Of a stretch of DNA of 64,000 bases, positions 1-7,042 are shown piece after piece. This stretch comes from Planctomycetota bacterium (lineage in GTDB: Bacteria > Planctomycetota > Planctomycetia > Planctomycetales > Planctomycetaceae). Location: assembly GCA_022600195.1 (NCBI GenBank), contig JAHZKX010000011.1:21001-85000 (forward strand). Direction: 5' to 3'. Numbering within the stretch: position 1 is the first letter of the stretch; every line of letters starts with the position of its first letter. The notes beneath the pieces are model-generated. The model was not told the origin of the DNA and made no database searches. It saw nothing but the letters and a program-made list of their open reading frames with translations. The position numbers and the translations under genes were made by a program.

Positions 1-62
1 CCTTCTGCTTTACTGAGAAAATTTATGAATGGAATGATCGGTCTTATGATTTCCTCTGCCAT
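1..62 (-). CDS. possible 5' end of a gene running off the window
   Basis: An ATG on the minus strand at 62 opens a frame of about 20 codons (MAEEIIRPIIPFINFLSKAE) to the window edge without a stop. No clear Shine-Dalgarno sequence precedes it and the piece is too short to assign to a family. It would lie just downstream of the tRNA array. It may equally be chance. Confidence 0.2.
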   Translation of the reverse strand, partial: MAEEIIRPIIPFINFLSKAE

Positions 63-97
63 CTTGATCAGAAGTGATTGACAGTAATAAAGAAAAT

Positions 98-171
98 TGG
101 ACCGGATGGGAATCGAACCCAACACACCGACTTTGCAAAAGTCAGTCGCCCCCAAGGTACATGCCAGCCCC
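98..171 (-). tRNA. tRNA-Ala(UGC), atypical
   Basis: The anticodon stem encloses TTTGCAA, giving anticodon UGC. A G3:U70 pair, the alanine identity element, is possible. The acceptor stem has mismatches at 4:69 and 6:67, and the D arm does not fold well. It is either a degenerate tRNA or one with unusual structure, so I am less sure of it than of the others. Confidence 0.55.
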
Positions 172-183
172 TAAATAATAAAT

Positions 184-250
184 AGCAGAGCCCGGTATCG
201 AGCCGGGCGGCCCAGCCTTATGAGAGCCGGTTGGGCACCTGCCCCTCTGC
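184..250 (-). tRNA. tRNA-Met(CAU), short D arm
   Basis: The loop CTCATAA gives anticodon CAU. The T arm (CCCGG/CCGGG) and acceptor (GCAGAG/CTCTGC) pair well. The gene is only about 66 bases because the D loop is cut to about four bases (AGGT within GGGC-AGGT-GCCC). It could also be an Ile tRNA with lysidine modification; elongator, initiator or Ile2 identity cannot be decided here. Confidence 0.7.
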
Positions 251-258
251 GTCATAAA

Positions 259-340
259 TAGCCAAGGCGAGATTCGAACTCGCACTCCCGAAGGAACGAC
301 TTTCTAAAAGTCGCGCGTCTCCCAGTTTCGCCACTTGGCC
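259..340 (-). tRNA. tRNA-Leu(UAG)
   Basis: The loop TTTAGAA gives anticodon UAG. The length of about 82 and the extra-arm hairpin (TTCC-TTC-GGGAG) mark class II. The acceptor GGCCAAG pairs with CTTGGCT through a terminal G:U, and the discriminator is A. Confidence 0.9.
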
Positions 341-367
341 GATTTATAATCGTGCTTGATTTAAAAA

Positions 368-451
368 ATGCGTTGGGACGGAGTTGAACCGCCACAGCCC
401 GAAGGCGGGTGGGTTACAGCCACTGGGGCTCGCCAATGCCCAGCCAACGCA
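368..451 (-). tRNA. tRNA-Tyr(GUA)
   Basis: The loop CTGTAAC gives anticodon GUA. The long variable arm is class II, as usual for bacterial Tyr. The acceptor TGCGTTG pairs with CAACGCA. Starting with U instead of G is unusual for a bacterial tRNA-Tyr. Confidence 0.9.
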
Positions 452-478
452 GGTGTTTTTTGTCATTTTGTTTCATAG

Positions 479-556
479 TGACACGAGCGGGAGTCGAACC
501 CGCAAACAATCACGAAATTTTAAGTTTCGTCGCTTTTCCAGTTTGCGTACCGTGCC
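479..556 (-). tRNA. tRNA-Leu(UAA)
   Basis: The anticodon stem ACGAAA/TTTCGT encloses CTTAAAA, giving UAA. The acceptor GGCACGG pairs with TCGTGTC (two G:U pairs), with A at 73. The extra arm is short for a leucine tRNA, so the class II fold is reduced. Confidence 0.85.
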
Positions 557-563
557 GTCTTAA

Positions 564-640
564 GCGTCCCCGATGGGATTTGAACCCACGATCTCCTACG
601 TGACAGGCAGGCGAACACTCCAGACTGCTCCGCGAGGACG
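564..640 (-). tRNA. tRNA-Asp(GUC)
   Basis: The loop CTGTCAC gives anticodon GUC. The acceptor CGTCCTC pairs with GGGGACG. The 5' C and the C at the discriminator position differ from the usual G1 and G73 of bacterial tRNA-Asp. Confidence 0.85.
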
Positions 641-649
641 TAATTAATT

Positions 650-690
650 CAGTAACTCAAGTGGGATTCGAACCCACAGCATTTTTCTTC
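650..690 (-). pseudogene. tRNA fragment (T arm only)
   Basis: A perfect T arm (GTGGG-TTCGAAT-CCCAC) stands between tRNA-Trp and tRNA-Asp without an anticodon arm, D arm or matching 5' acceptor strand. The sequence 5' of it is the 3' end of tRNA-Trp plus about 20 bases. It is best read as the remnant of a deleted tRNA gene. Confidence 0.7.
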
Positions 691-694
691 AAGC

Positions 695-763
695 ACGCCC
701 CCAAGGATTCGAACCCTGATCCACTGGGTTGGAGCCAGTCATGCTACCGTTACACCAGAGGCG
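695..763 (-). tRNA. tRNA-Trp(CCA)
   Basis: The stem ACTGG/CCAGT encloses CTCCAAC, giving anticodon CCA. The acceptor CGCCTCT pairs with GGGGGCG through two G:U pairs. The D arm (TGGTGTAACGGTAGCA) resembles the Gln/Glu/Lys type. Confidence 0.85.
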
Positions 764-781
764 TCTATCCTCTCAGCAAAG

Positions 782-856
782 CTGCGGCGGCAGGAATCGA
801 ACCTGCGTCAAAGCGATTAACAGTCGCCCACTCGTACCAACACGAGTACCACCGCA
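782..856 (-). tRNA. tRNA-Asn(GUU)
   Basis: The stem GCGA/TCGC encloses CTGTTAA, giving anticodon GUU. The acceptor TGCGGTG pairs with CGCCGCA, with G at 73. The D stem is strong (ACTCGT/ACGAGT). Confidence 0.9.
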
Positions 857-883
857 TTAATCTGATCGTTCTCCTTAACAAAG

Positions 884-958
884 TCAGGGTGACTGGATTT
901 GAACCAGCGGTCTCATGCTTCCAAAACACGCGGGTTAGCCAGACTACCCCACACCCTG
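884..958 (-). tRNA. tRNA-Pro(UGG)
   Basis: The loop TTTGGAA gives anticodon UGG. The acceptor CAGGGTG pairs perfectly with CACCCTG and the discriminator is A, as in bacterial tRNA-Pro. Confidence 0.9.
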
Positions 959-965
959 AAATCAA

Positions 966-1038
966 GAGCGCCCAGCGGGAGTCGAACCCGCACTTCCGCC
1001 ATGGCAAGACAGTAGGCTGCCGCTACATCATGGGCGCT
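966..1038 (-). tRNA. tRNA-Gly(GCC)
   Basis: The loop TTGCCAT gives anticodon GCC. The acceptor AGCGCCC pairs with GGGCGCT. An A at position 1 and C at 73 are unusual for glycine tRNA, which normally begins with G. Confidence 0.85.
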
Positions 1039-1068
1039 GAATATGTTTTATGAATGTCAAAGAACAAG

Positions 1069-1140
1069 AGCACCAGGAGGGAATCGAACCCTCATCGCCG
1101 CTTTACAAGAACGGAGTCTTACCAACTATACGACCGGTGC
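1069..1140 (-). tRNA. tRNA-Thr(UGU)
   Basis: The stem CCGTT/AGCGG encloses CTTGTAA, giving anticodon UGU. The acceptor GCACCGG pairs with CTGGTGC and the discriminator is U. Confidence 0.9.
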
Positions 1141-1217
1141 ATGATTGTTTTTTTTAAGTAAACGTTCCGGAAGACCAATTCTTACAACTTATGTTGAAAT
1201 CTCTCGATCTGCTGAAA

Positions 1218-1289
1218 TGAGGTCGGAGGGACTTGAACCCCCACCTGCCTGGTTAAAAGCCAGTAATGCTACCATTACACCACGACCCC
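1218..1289 (-). tRNA. tRNA-Lys(UUU)
   Basis: The stem CTGG/CCAG encloses CTTTTAA, giving anticodon UUU. The acceptor GGGGTCG pairs with CGACCTC and the discriminator is A. Confidence 0.9.
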
Positions 1290-1373
1290 AAATGGGAGAG
1301 GGGTGTTTCCGTTTATAACGCTGACTGTGACACATCGTTTCTATTCCTCAATAAAATTTAACAGTAATAAAAG

Positions 1374-1448
1374 GTGACCCGTGTGGGATTCGAACCCGAC
1401 CTGACCGGCGTGAAAGACCAGTAACCTCACCAGAAGTTGAACGGGCCA
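1374..1448 (-). tRNA. tRNA-Glu(UUC)
   Basis: The stem CTGGT/GCCGG encloses CTTTCAC, giving anticodon UUC. The acceptor TGGCCCG pairs with CGGGTCA. This is the first tRNA of the array in transcription order. Confidence 0.88.
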
Positions 1449-1532
1449 GTCTCAGTACGTACCTCGATCGCAGTGCGGCCGAAGTGGTACATTAATTTCA
1501 GTAATTTGATTTTGTAGATAACAAAAGACACG

Positions 1533-1561
1533 AAAAAACCCGCTGCCTCGCGACACCGGGT
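1533..1561 (-). terminator. Rho-independent terminator
   Basis: On the minus strand, ACCCGGTGTC and GGCAGCGGGT pair with one mismatch around a GCGA tetraloop, followed by TTTTTT. It would end transcription from the creatininase-like gene before the tRNA array. Confidence 0.75.
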
Positions 1562-1753
1562 GATGTTGATTCAATGTGTAATCGACCGAGCATCACAGGT
1601 GCAAAGGCATTGCGAGCAGATTCGCAGCCGGGAGTCCAGCATACAAATCGCTTTTCAATGCGCCATTCAAATCGATTAACCACAAAGCAGAAAACATGAG
1701 TTGATTCCGTTGATAGAATTCCAAAGTTTAAAAACAGTCTGCCTACTTAGAGA

Positions 1754-1783
1754 CGCAACCCTGGAATTGGTTCGCGTTTTTTT
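1754..1783 (+). terminator. terminator-like hairpin, plus strand
   Basis: CGCAACC pairs with GGTT(C)GCG, with one bulged C, followed by seven T. No plus-strand gene lies directly upstream. Confidence 0.5.
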
Positions 1784-1883
1784 GAAAGTTTGCAGAATGA
1801 TAGATGCATTCACCTGTGAGTTTATTTCATCTATTTCTGTTTTTTCAATGAAATAACTTTAAAGATTGTAATGCACTCCAGGT

Positions 1884-2630
1884 TTAATACTTCTTGTAAA
1901 TCTTTGACAATTCCAATAGTTCCTGCAGATACGCGGCAGAGTGTTCAATCACCGCGTTTTTGAAGACCTCTCCTTTTTCTGCGGTCGCCTGAGTTGGGTG
2001 CCCTGCATGCCCTTCTCCGTCCGAAAGCGTGTGCATCGACCACATATCCTGCAAAGGTGCTTTGAAGTGTGGTGTGGGATTATCAATCCGTTCGTCGCGC
2101 ACGTGCTCCGCATTCAGAGCCAGCATCAATGACGTTTCCACATCACCACAATGGACTTCAAAGCCGTGCGCAAAGGTATCATAAATTTCTTGTGGGACTT
2201 GTTCCCAGGGATTGAGATAGAACAGTTGGCACTTCTTTTTCTCGCAATTCAATTCTCGAATGATAGGCTTCAGAATAAAATTCCCGCCGTGCCAGGGACA
2301 GACGACTAAATGTTGAATGCCTTCTGCCTCCAGAGAATTCCAGATGTCCCGAATGATGGCACGCATCGTCAGCGGTGTAAAACTGACCGTTCCTTTAAAT
2401 CCCGTGTTTTCTTCAGATGAAGAGATCGGCAATGTCGGCAAGAGATAAACATGCCCCGGCCAATCTAATTTTGATAACATTTCTGACGAGAGTGCGTCAG
2501 CCAATATTGTATCAGTCGCCAAAGGCAAGTGACGCGAATGCTGCTCGGTCGCACCAATGGGAAGAAAAGCCAGATTCGGTTTGAGCTCATCCAATTCAAA
2601 AGCAGTATTCTGATCGTTTAATATTTGCAT
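1884..2630 (-). CDS. creatininase family amidohydrolase
   Basis: This 248-residue protein is a typical creatininase-fold metal-dependent amidohydrolase; the true substrate is open, since the family also includes enzymes acting on formamides and peptide-derived lactams. Visible motifs are the N-terminal IGATEQHSRHLPLATDT (E29, H31 and D40 as metal-ligand candidates), CPWHGGNF (H114), CGDVETSLML (E165) and GHAGHPTQAT near the C end. Length fits the family. It begins at ATG and stands alone, with a 40-base gap to the membrane protein gene at 2671. A second, diverged member lies at 57566-58312. Family assignment is firm, substrate unknown. Confidence 0.88.
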   Translation of the reverse strand: MQILNDQNTAFELDELKPNLAFLPIGATEQHSRHLPLATDTILADALSSEMLSKLDWPGHVYLLPTLPISSSEENTGFKGTVSFTPLTMRAIIRDIWNSLEAEGIQHLVVCPWHGGNFILKPIIRELNCEKKKCQLFYLNPWEQVPQEIYDTFAHGFEVHCGDVETSLMLALNAEHVRDERIDNPTPHFKAPLQDMWSMHTLSDGEGHAGHPTQATAEKGEVFKNAVIEHSAAYLQELLELSKIYKKY

Positions 2631-2670
2631 CGTGATCCATTCTTATTTGATGTCAGTCGATCTACCTGTC

Positions 2671-3333
2671 TCAGCGATGGATCAACTTTCGAACTTGTTC
2701 GGCGATTTTTTTACTGCCCATAGAGGGCTTGAACTCTTGAATCGGTTTCCCGTTTAAATCTGTTAATGCAATGAATGCCGTTTCAGAGCGTCCCTCTACC
2801 AGAGGCTCAAGTTGTAACTGCCTGATACTTTGATCTGTTTTTTCGCGCAATTCATTATTGCTTAAATCGAATTCCATAAACGCCAAAGGTGTTTTATCCA
2901 GGGACTCTTCCAGTTCGTGATAAACGATGCCCGTCGCGCGACAATGAGGACACGCATCGCTGTGACTGCGAAAGGCAACCAGACGATACTGCGCGGGCAA
3001 TGTGGTCTGCTTTTTTTCTGTTGCCTGCTGATTCGTGTTCCTGCTTTGATCAATCACCGGTGCAGTTATTTTTCGTTCGGGTTTCGTTTTTGGCTCAACC
3101 GAATTCGTTGATTTCGCAATCGGTTGATTCTCTGACGATCCTCTAAATAACAACCCAATCGTGAGCACTATCATCGCCGCCAGGCCAATCGATGCAGCGA
3201 TGGCTATCTGCTTCCAACGCCGTGCCGATGCAGCAAACTGACCGGCATCGAGAATTTTATCAACCAGCTCTTCCTTCAGCTGGAAGTTCGCGTAGTGATC
3301 TTGAATTTCTGATTCGTATGACGGATGATTCAT
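2671..3333 (-). CDS. membrane partner of ECF sigma factor with thioredoxin-like domain
   Basis: The 220-residue protein has a short cytoplasmic N part (1-42), one membrane segment (about 43-63), a charged, Gln/Thr/Lys-rich linker (64-112) and a C-terminal domain with a CPHC pair (C128, C131). That domain continues with thioredoxin-like strands: FMEFDLSNNE, then TAFIALTDLNGKPI. The start codon overlaps the stop of the ECF sigma gene by 4 bp, so the two are translated together. By position and topology it should be the anti-sigma factor. The N part lacks the HxxxCxxC zinc motif of ZAS anti-sigma factors. Placing a redox-active CxxC outside the membrane suggests a periplasmic redox or disulfide input; that is inference. 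Alternatively it could be a membrane thioredoxin merely co-expressed with the sigma factor. Confidence 0.7.
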   Translation of the reverse strand: MNHPSYESEIQDHYANFQLKEELVDKILDAGQFAASARRWKQIAIAASIGLAAMIVLTIGLLFRGSSENQPIAKSTNSVEPKTKPERKITAPVIDQSRNTNQQATEKKQTTLPAQYRLVAFRSHSDACPHCRATGIVYHELEESLDKTPLAFMEFDLSNNELREKTDQSIRQLQLEPLVEGRSETAFIALTDLNGKPIQEFKPSMGSKKIAEQVRKLIHR

Positions 3334-3842
3334 TTTGTCCTCATCATCTGATTCGGATCATATCGATTGTTGAGTCGTTTTTTAGCGCGAGACAACAGAC
3401 TTAAAACAGTCCCACGCGGCACCTCAGTCAAAGTGCCTATCTCATCAGCCGTGTAACCTTCGACACAATTCAGGAACAGGACTTCGCGTTCTTCGGGACG
3501 CAGGCAACCCAGTATTAATTCAATATCTATTTTTTGATCGACGGCATGAATGTGAGAAGCAGACTCATCCCTGATCGAATCTGCGTTAATTCCCGTCGTG
3601 GAATGCGAATGGTCCTTGCGTAAACCATCATAAAACAGATTTCGAACTGCTGTGAACAGATAGCTCTTGCCTACCAGCGAGCCCCGACTACGTAACACCT
3701 TAAGACATGCCTGTTGAATTAGATCTTCAGCGTCATGCCGATTGTGCGTGAGTGAAATGGCATAACGAAATCCCGAATGGATCAGCCGTCGATCATCGAT
3801 TCTTTGATTCGCAAGCCGGTTCAAACTTGAATTCCTTGCCAT
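3330..3842 (-). CDS. ECF sigma-70 factor
   Basis: At 170 residues it has sigma region 2 (DAEDLIQQACLKVL, about 37-50, then the YLFTAVRNLFYDGLRK segment) and region 4 (LRPEEREVLFLNCVEGYTADEIG through RGTVLSLLSRAKKRL, about 114-157), with no region 3. This is the layout of extracytoplasmic-function sigma factors that direct RNA polymerase to stress promoters. It is coupled by a 4-bp overlap to the membrane protein gene downstream. No Shine-Dalgarno sequence precedes the ATG. Instead a perfect 10-bp inverted repeat (3853-3882) lies 10 bases upstream, which may control its expression. Confidence 0.9.
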   Translation of the reverse strand: MARNSSLNRLANQRIDDRRLIHSGFRYAISLTHNRHDAEDLIQQACLKVLRSRGSLVGKSYLFTAVRNLFYDGLRKDHSHSTTGINADSIRDESASHIHAVDQKIDIELILGCLRPEEREVLFLNCVEGYTADEIGTLTEVPRGTVLSLLSRAKKRLNNRYDPNQMMRTK

Positions 3843-3852
3843 GGAGAATACG

Positions 3853-3882
3853 AATACACATTAATCGCTTATAATGTGTATT
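3853..3882. promoter_or_regulatory. inverted repeat upstream of ECF sigma gene
   Basis: AATACACATT and AATGTGTATT form a perfect 10-bp palindrome with a 10-base spacer, placed 10 bases before the sigma start codon. It could be an operator or an mRNA leader hairpin. A second, shorter inverted repeat (TCTTGAG/CTCAAGA) lies at 3967-3992 in the same divergent intergenic space. Confidence 0.55.
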
Positions 3883-4077
3883 GAAATACCTCTGTGATAT
3901 CCCTTGGATATTTAGAACTGATTCATTCAGGTTACAAACGCGAACGCCTTTTGTCATGGAGGTTTTTCTTGAGGTTGGAATTTTTCTCAAGATTGTTGCA
4001 ATCAAAGACAGCAGACCATCGTTTAACGAGAGAGAGCGTAGTCAGAAAATGACGTCATCTATTATAGGGATTTTTCC

Positions 4078-5415
4078 ATGTCGACTCGATACTTGAAGTT
4101 AACCGTTGTTATTTGTTTTTTGCATCTATCGCAAGATCTCCTGTTTGCACAGACAGGTAATCAGAATCTGATTCCAACGCTTAATCTCAAGGCAGCAACC
4201 GTTTCCGGAAACTGGACCCGATCAGAAGGAGAACTGACGGCAACAGGAAAAAATGCGCGTTTGATGCTGCCGGGAAAGATCGCTGATAGCTATGCAATCA
4301 CCGTGGAATTCACACGCAACTCCGGAGAGGACTCGATCGGTGTTGTCCTGCCGATTGGCGCGCGGCAATGCCTGTTCAACCTGTCGGCTTTTCAGGGCGA
4401 AGCACACGGAATTGGTCTGATCGATGGAAAATTAGCCCGTGATAATGCCACAACAATCAAACCGGGAACTCTCAAAAACAAACATCCATATCGTTTGCTC
4501 ATCGAAGTCGATGTCAAAAAAGACACAGCTACGATTTCCTCACAACTCGACGGTCGCCCGTCGCTCAAATGGAGTGGCAATTCGAAATCACTCTCGATGT
4601 TTGCGGCCTGGAAACTTCCTAAAACTGATCAAGCGGGCCTCTACACCAATTCTGATGTCACATTTCATAGTATCACCATCAATAGTCTCGACCCCAAAAT
4701 GCGAATGACCGCTCCGCTTACAAAAAACAATCGCGAGACCACGCCCGATGGACCCATTTTGTATTACGACATCGCACATGGCGAAGCACCAGCTCGAAAT
4801 CTGAAGAAGTTAGGACAGGATCAACGTTTCACCGTGCTGTCCGCCTCCGATCCGATTCCTACAAAATCACTCCTAAAGATTCGACTCCTGTATTTAAGGG
4901 GCCCGACAAAATCATTCACACCCTCTGAGAAAAAAACGATTATTGATTTCGTTCGCGGCGGTGGCTCCCTGATGCTGGTTTTGGATGAAGAACGGCGGAT
5001 GCCTCTGCAAAAAACGGGCGTGAACGATTTGATTTCACCATTTGGAATGAAATTAACTGATGACACCGAATATCTGCATAACTGTGGTGCGATTGCAAAA
5101 GCAGGAAAAATCAACAAAGAAGATCGGGAATTGCCTTACAGTGGTGGACGCGCAGTAACAGGAGGCACACCATTCGGCTATCAACTCGATCAAGATGGAA
5201 AACCAGCACAAGTCTTTGCCGCTTATCAACAAATTGACGGCGGTGGAAAAATCGTTGTTCTGGCAGAAGGTATGTCTTCCGCATTCATGGGAACAAAAGA
5301 GGGAGTACGCCTCAGTGGAGTTCCACGCAACCCCGCCAAAACAACCTACTGGGGAAAAGACAGCGCACTATTCATGGGTGAGGTCATCGCATGGTTGATG
5401 GCTGGTAAAAAATAA
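4078..5415 (+). CDS. secreted protein, laminin/concanavalin-like plus DUF4350-like domain
   Basis: This 445-residue protein starts with a signal peptide (about 1-24, ending LLFAQ). Residues about 25-205 look like a concanavalin-type beta sandwich of the DUF1080 kind common in planctomycetes (GNWTRSEGELTATGKNARL, then VEFTRNSGEDSIGVVLP). Residues about 225-445 resemble the DUF4350 / ThuA-like glutaminase-fold domain (GPILYYDIAHGEAPARN, FVRGGGSLMLVLDE, GGKIVVLAEGMSS). It probably acts outside the cytoplasm on carbohydrate, but no catalytic residues can be named. It is divergent from the ECF sigma operon and 34 bases upstream of the beta-helix gene, so the two are likely co-transcribed. Confidence 0.6.
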   Translation: MSTRYLKLTVVICFLHLSQDLLFAQTGNQNLIPTLNLKAATVSGNWTRSEGELTATGKNARLMLPGKIADSYAITVEFTRNSGEDSIGVVLPIGARQCLFNLSAFQGEAHGIGLIDGKLARDNATTIKPGTLKNKHPYRLLIEVDVKKDTATISSQLDGRPSLKWSGNSKSLSMFAAWKLPKTDQAGLYTNSDVTFHSITINSLDPKMRMTAPLTKNNRETTPDGPILYYDIAHGEAPARNLKKLGQDQRFTVLSASDPIPTKSLLKIRLLYLRGPTKSFTPSEKKTIIDFVRGGGSLMLVLDEERRMPLQKTGVNDLISPFGMKLTDDTEYLHNCGAIAKAGKINKEDRELPYSGGRAVTGGTPFGYQLDQDGKPAQVFAAYQQIDGGGKIVVLAEGMSSAFMGTKEGVRLSGVPRNPAKTTYWGKDSALFMGEVIAWLMAGKK

Positions 5416-5449
5416 TCTGTTCCTGATTTTTTCAAGTCTGAAACTAACA

Positions 5450-6859
5450 ATGGCAAATCAAAAGACCATTTCAAAACAGGTCAGAATGAGTTGTGGTTTG
5501 ACAGCATTGCTCGTTGTCTTGACAATCACCAATGCAGTATCAGCGACAGATTATTATGTTGCAACAATCGGAAGCGATAGCGATTCTGGTTCTCAATCTC
5601 AACCCTTTCAAACAATCGCACGTGCGTTAGCCGCGGCTCGTCTTCCCGGTGATAATGTCATTGTAAGAAAAGGCATCTACCCACAGTCACGCACACTGAA
5701 TCTGGTCAATGCAGGATCTCAGGAAAAATTCATCACTCTGCGTGCCTTCAAAAATGAACAGGTTATCATCGATGGAAGCAAAACACCAAAGGATGCAAAT
5801 CTGATTGCGATCGTAAATCATCACATCCGCATCCAGGGTTTGCAAATTCAAAACTCAAATGCCGTGGGGATCGTCGCGTGGGGGCCTGGCAGCCGAATCC
5901 ATCACGTTGAAGTGATAGGAAACACTGTCGAAAATTGCCAGCAGGGTGGAATTTACGCCGGCTTTAACAATCTTAACGATCCCGTGCGCGATATTCTCTT
6001 TGAAGGTAATGCGATTAAAAACTGTGTGTTACAAAATGAGCATCGGCCTCACACCCGCTGGAATTCTGGCCTGGGTGCGGGATTATCAAAAAATGTCACA
6101 ATCAGAAAAAACATCGTGTCTCACTGTTACGGCGAGGGAATCGCCCTGTATCTTTCCAACCAAGGCGTCATCGAGCAGAATACCATCTCTGACAATTTCT
6201 CTGTGAACCTGTATCTGGACAACACGACACACACACGCGTGGATAGAAACCTCGTGTATTCCACACACGACAAAAAGTTCTATCGATTCAACCACCCCGC
6301 TTCTGGCATTCAGATCGCCAACGAAAACTACAAGGGGCGCTCTAATCCGTCGTCTCATAATGTCATTACCAATAATATCCTCATCAATAATTTCGTTGCC
6401 TTTAATTATGGTAGTTACCAGCGAGGAGGTGGCTTGCGTCAAACTCTTTTCGCGAACAACACAGCCTACGGCTCAACAGGTCCCCTGCTCTCCATCAATG
6501 CTGACACAGGCCATCAGGACTCACGGATCATCAACAACATCTTCCAACAGGTTAATGGAACGAAAATAACTGACGTTCAAGGCCCCACCGATCAGATTGA
6601 GTTTCGGAACAATCTCTGGCATGGTGGTCTCCCTCAACAGGCCGTAAATGGCGTCGGCGATATTTACGCAGACCCACTCTTCATCAACGGTGGCAGCAAA
6701 AAAGCAGAAGACTACAAACTTCGCAAAAACTCACCAGCACGCAACGCAGGCATTAAAACCAAAGAAGTTAACCAAGATTTCAACGGAACCCAGCACCTCA
6801 ACAAAATCGATTTAGGTGCATGGCAGTTTGCCCCATTACTAAAAGGAACCAGTCGTTAG
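5450..6859 (+). CDS. secreted right-handed beta-helix (pectate-lyase-like) protein
   Basis: Of 469 residues, 1 to about 33 form a signal peptide (ending NAVSA). The mature N end, DYYVATIGSDSDSGSQSQPFQTIARAL, is the DUF1565 signature that opens many polysaccharide-lyase-like helices. Repeated turns such as NHHIRIQGLQIQNSN, NVTIRKNIVSHC and QGVIEQNTISDN are parallel beta-helix coils. The end (DPLFINGG, SPARNAG, DLGAWQ) is the usual closing segment of these proteins. It probably binds or cleaves polysaccharide on the cell surface or outside; whether it is an active lyase cannot be told. It follows the 4078 gene closely. Confidence 0.8.
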   Translation: MANQKTISKQVRMSCGLTALLVVLTITNAVSATDYYVATIGSDSDSGSQSQPFQTIARALAAARLPGDNVIVRKGIYPQSRTLNLVNAGSQEKFITLRAFKNEQVIIDGSKTPKDANLIAIVNHHIRIQGLQIQNSNAVGIVAWGPGSRIHHVEVIGNTVENCQQGGIYAGFNNLNDPVRDILFEGNAIKNCVLQNEHRPHTRWNSGLGAGLSKNVTIRKNIVSHCYGEGIALYLSNQGVIEQNTISDNFSVNLYLDNTTHTRVDRNLVYSTHDKKFYRFNHPASGIQIANENYKGRSNPSSHNVITNNILINNFVAFNYGSYQRGGGLRQTLFANNTAYGSTGPLLSINADTGHQDSRIINNIFQQVNGTKITDVQGPTDQIEFRNNLWHGGLPQQAVNGVGDIYADPLFINGGSKKAEDYKLRKNSPARNAGIKTKEVNQDFNGTQHLNKIDLGAWQFAPLLKGTSR

Positions 6860-7042
6860 AATCTGTATGATTTTTCAGTTTCACTTCGGGGAATAAGTCG
6901 CATGAGCGGCGATCAAAGACGATCCCCATTTTCGGTTAGATTCTGTCTGTTATTCTGCGAAATACGAGTTATGATGCATGAGATCAGATTGATCGTGGAG
7001 CCAGAATCTCACCTGGCCTGCTCCTCTCAAGGAATATCACTC

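Larger units (their letters stand above)
98..1448 (-). other. tRNA gene array (13 tRNAs plus one fragment)
   Basis: Thirteen tRNA-like genes lie head to tail on the minus strand, spaced about 7 to 85 bases apart. In transcription order: Glu, Lys, Thr, Gly, Pro, Asn, Trp, a T-arm-only fragment, Asp, Leu(UAA), Tyr, Leu(UAG), Met, Ala. Each was found by its T arm (GGTTCRA core) and checked for anticodon loop and acceptor pairing. Twelve amino acids are covered, each anticodon once. Several members start with C, T or A instead of G, or have mismatched acceptor stems. This composition resembles tRNA array units described on mobile elements and phages, but no mobility gene is visible. The 10-mer ACAGTAATAA occurs just 3' of both the first (Glu) and the last (Ala) tRNA. 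Confidence 0.85.
1449..1883. other. geneless stretch with hairpins on both strands
   Basis: About 430 bases between the tRNA array and the creatininase-like gene. The only frame (a 61-residue one on the minus strand) resembles no known protein. It contains a strong terminator-like hairpin for minus-strand transcripts (1533-1561) and a weaker one for plus-strand transcripts (1754-1783). The latter has no annotated plus-strand gene to serve, so an untranslated RNA is possible. Confidence 0.5.

Noticed and set aside
98..171. Reading the first tRNA as a normal tRNA-Ala
   Set aside because: Two acceptor mismatches and a poor D arm mean I only call it atypical, possibly degenerate.
409..1053. Open frames of 60-130 residues across the tRNA array
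   Set aside because: They consist of tRNA genes read as protein; repeated pieces like GFEPT and ESNP come from T arms and D arms.
1498..1683. 61-residue frame on the minus strand
   Set aside because: It resembles no protein, has no ribosome-binding site and crosses the terminator hairpin.
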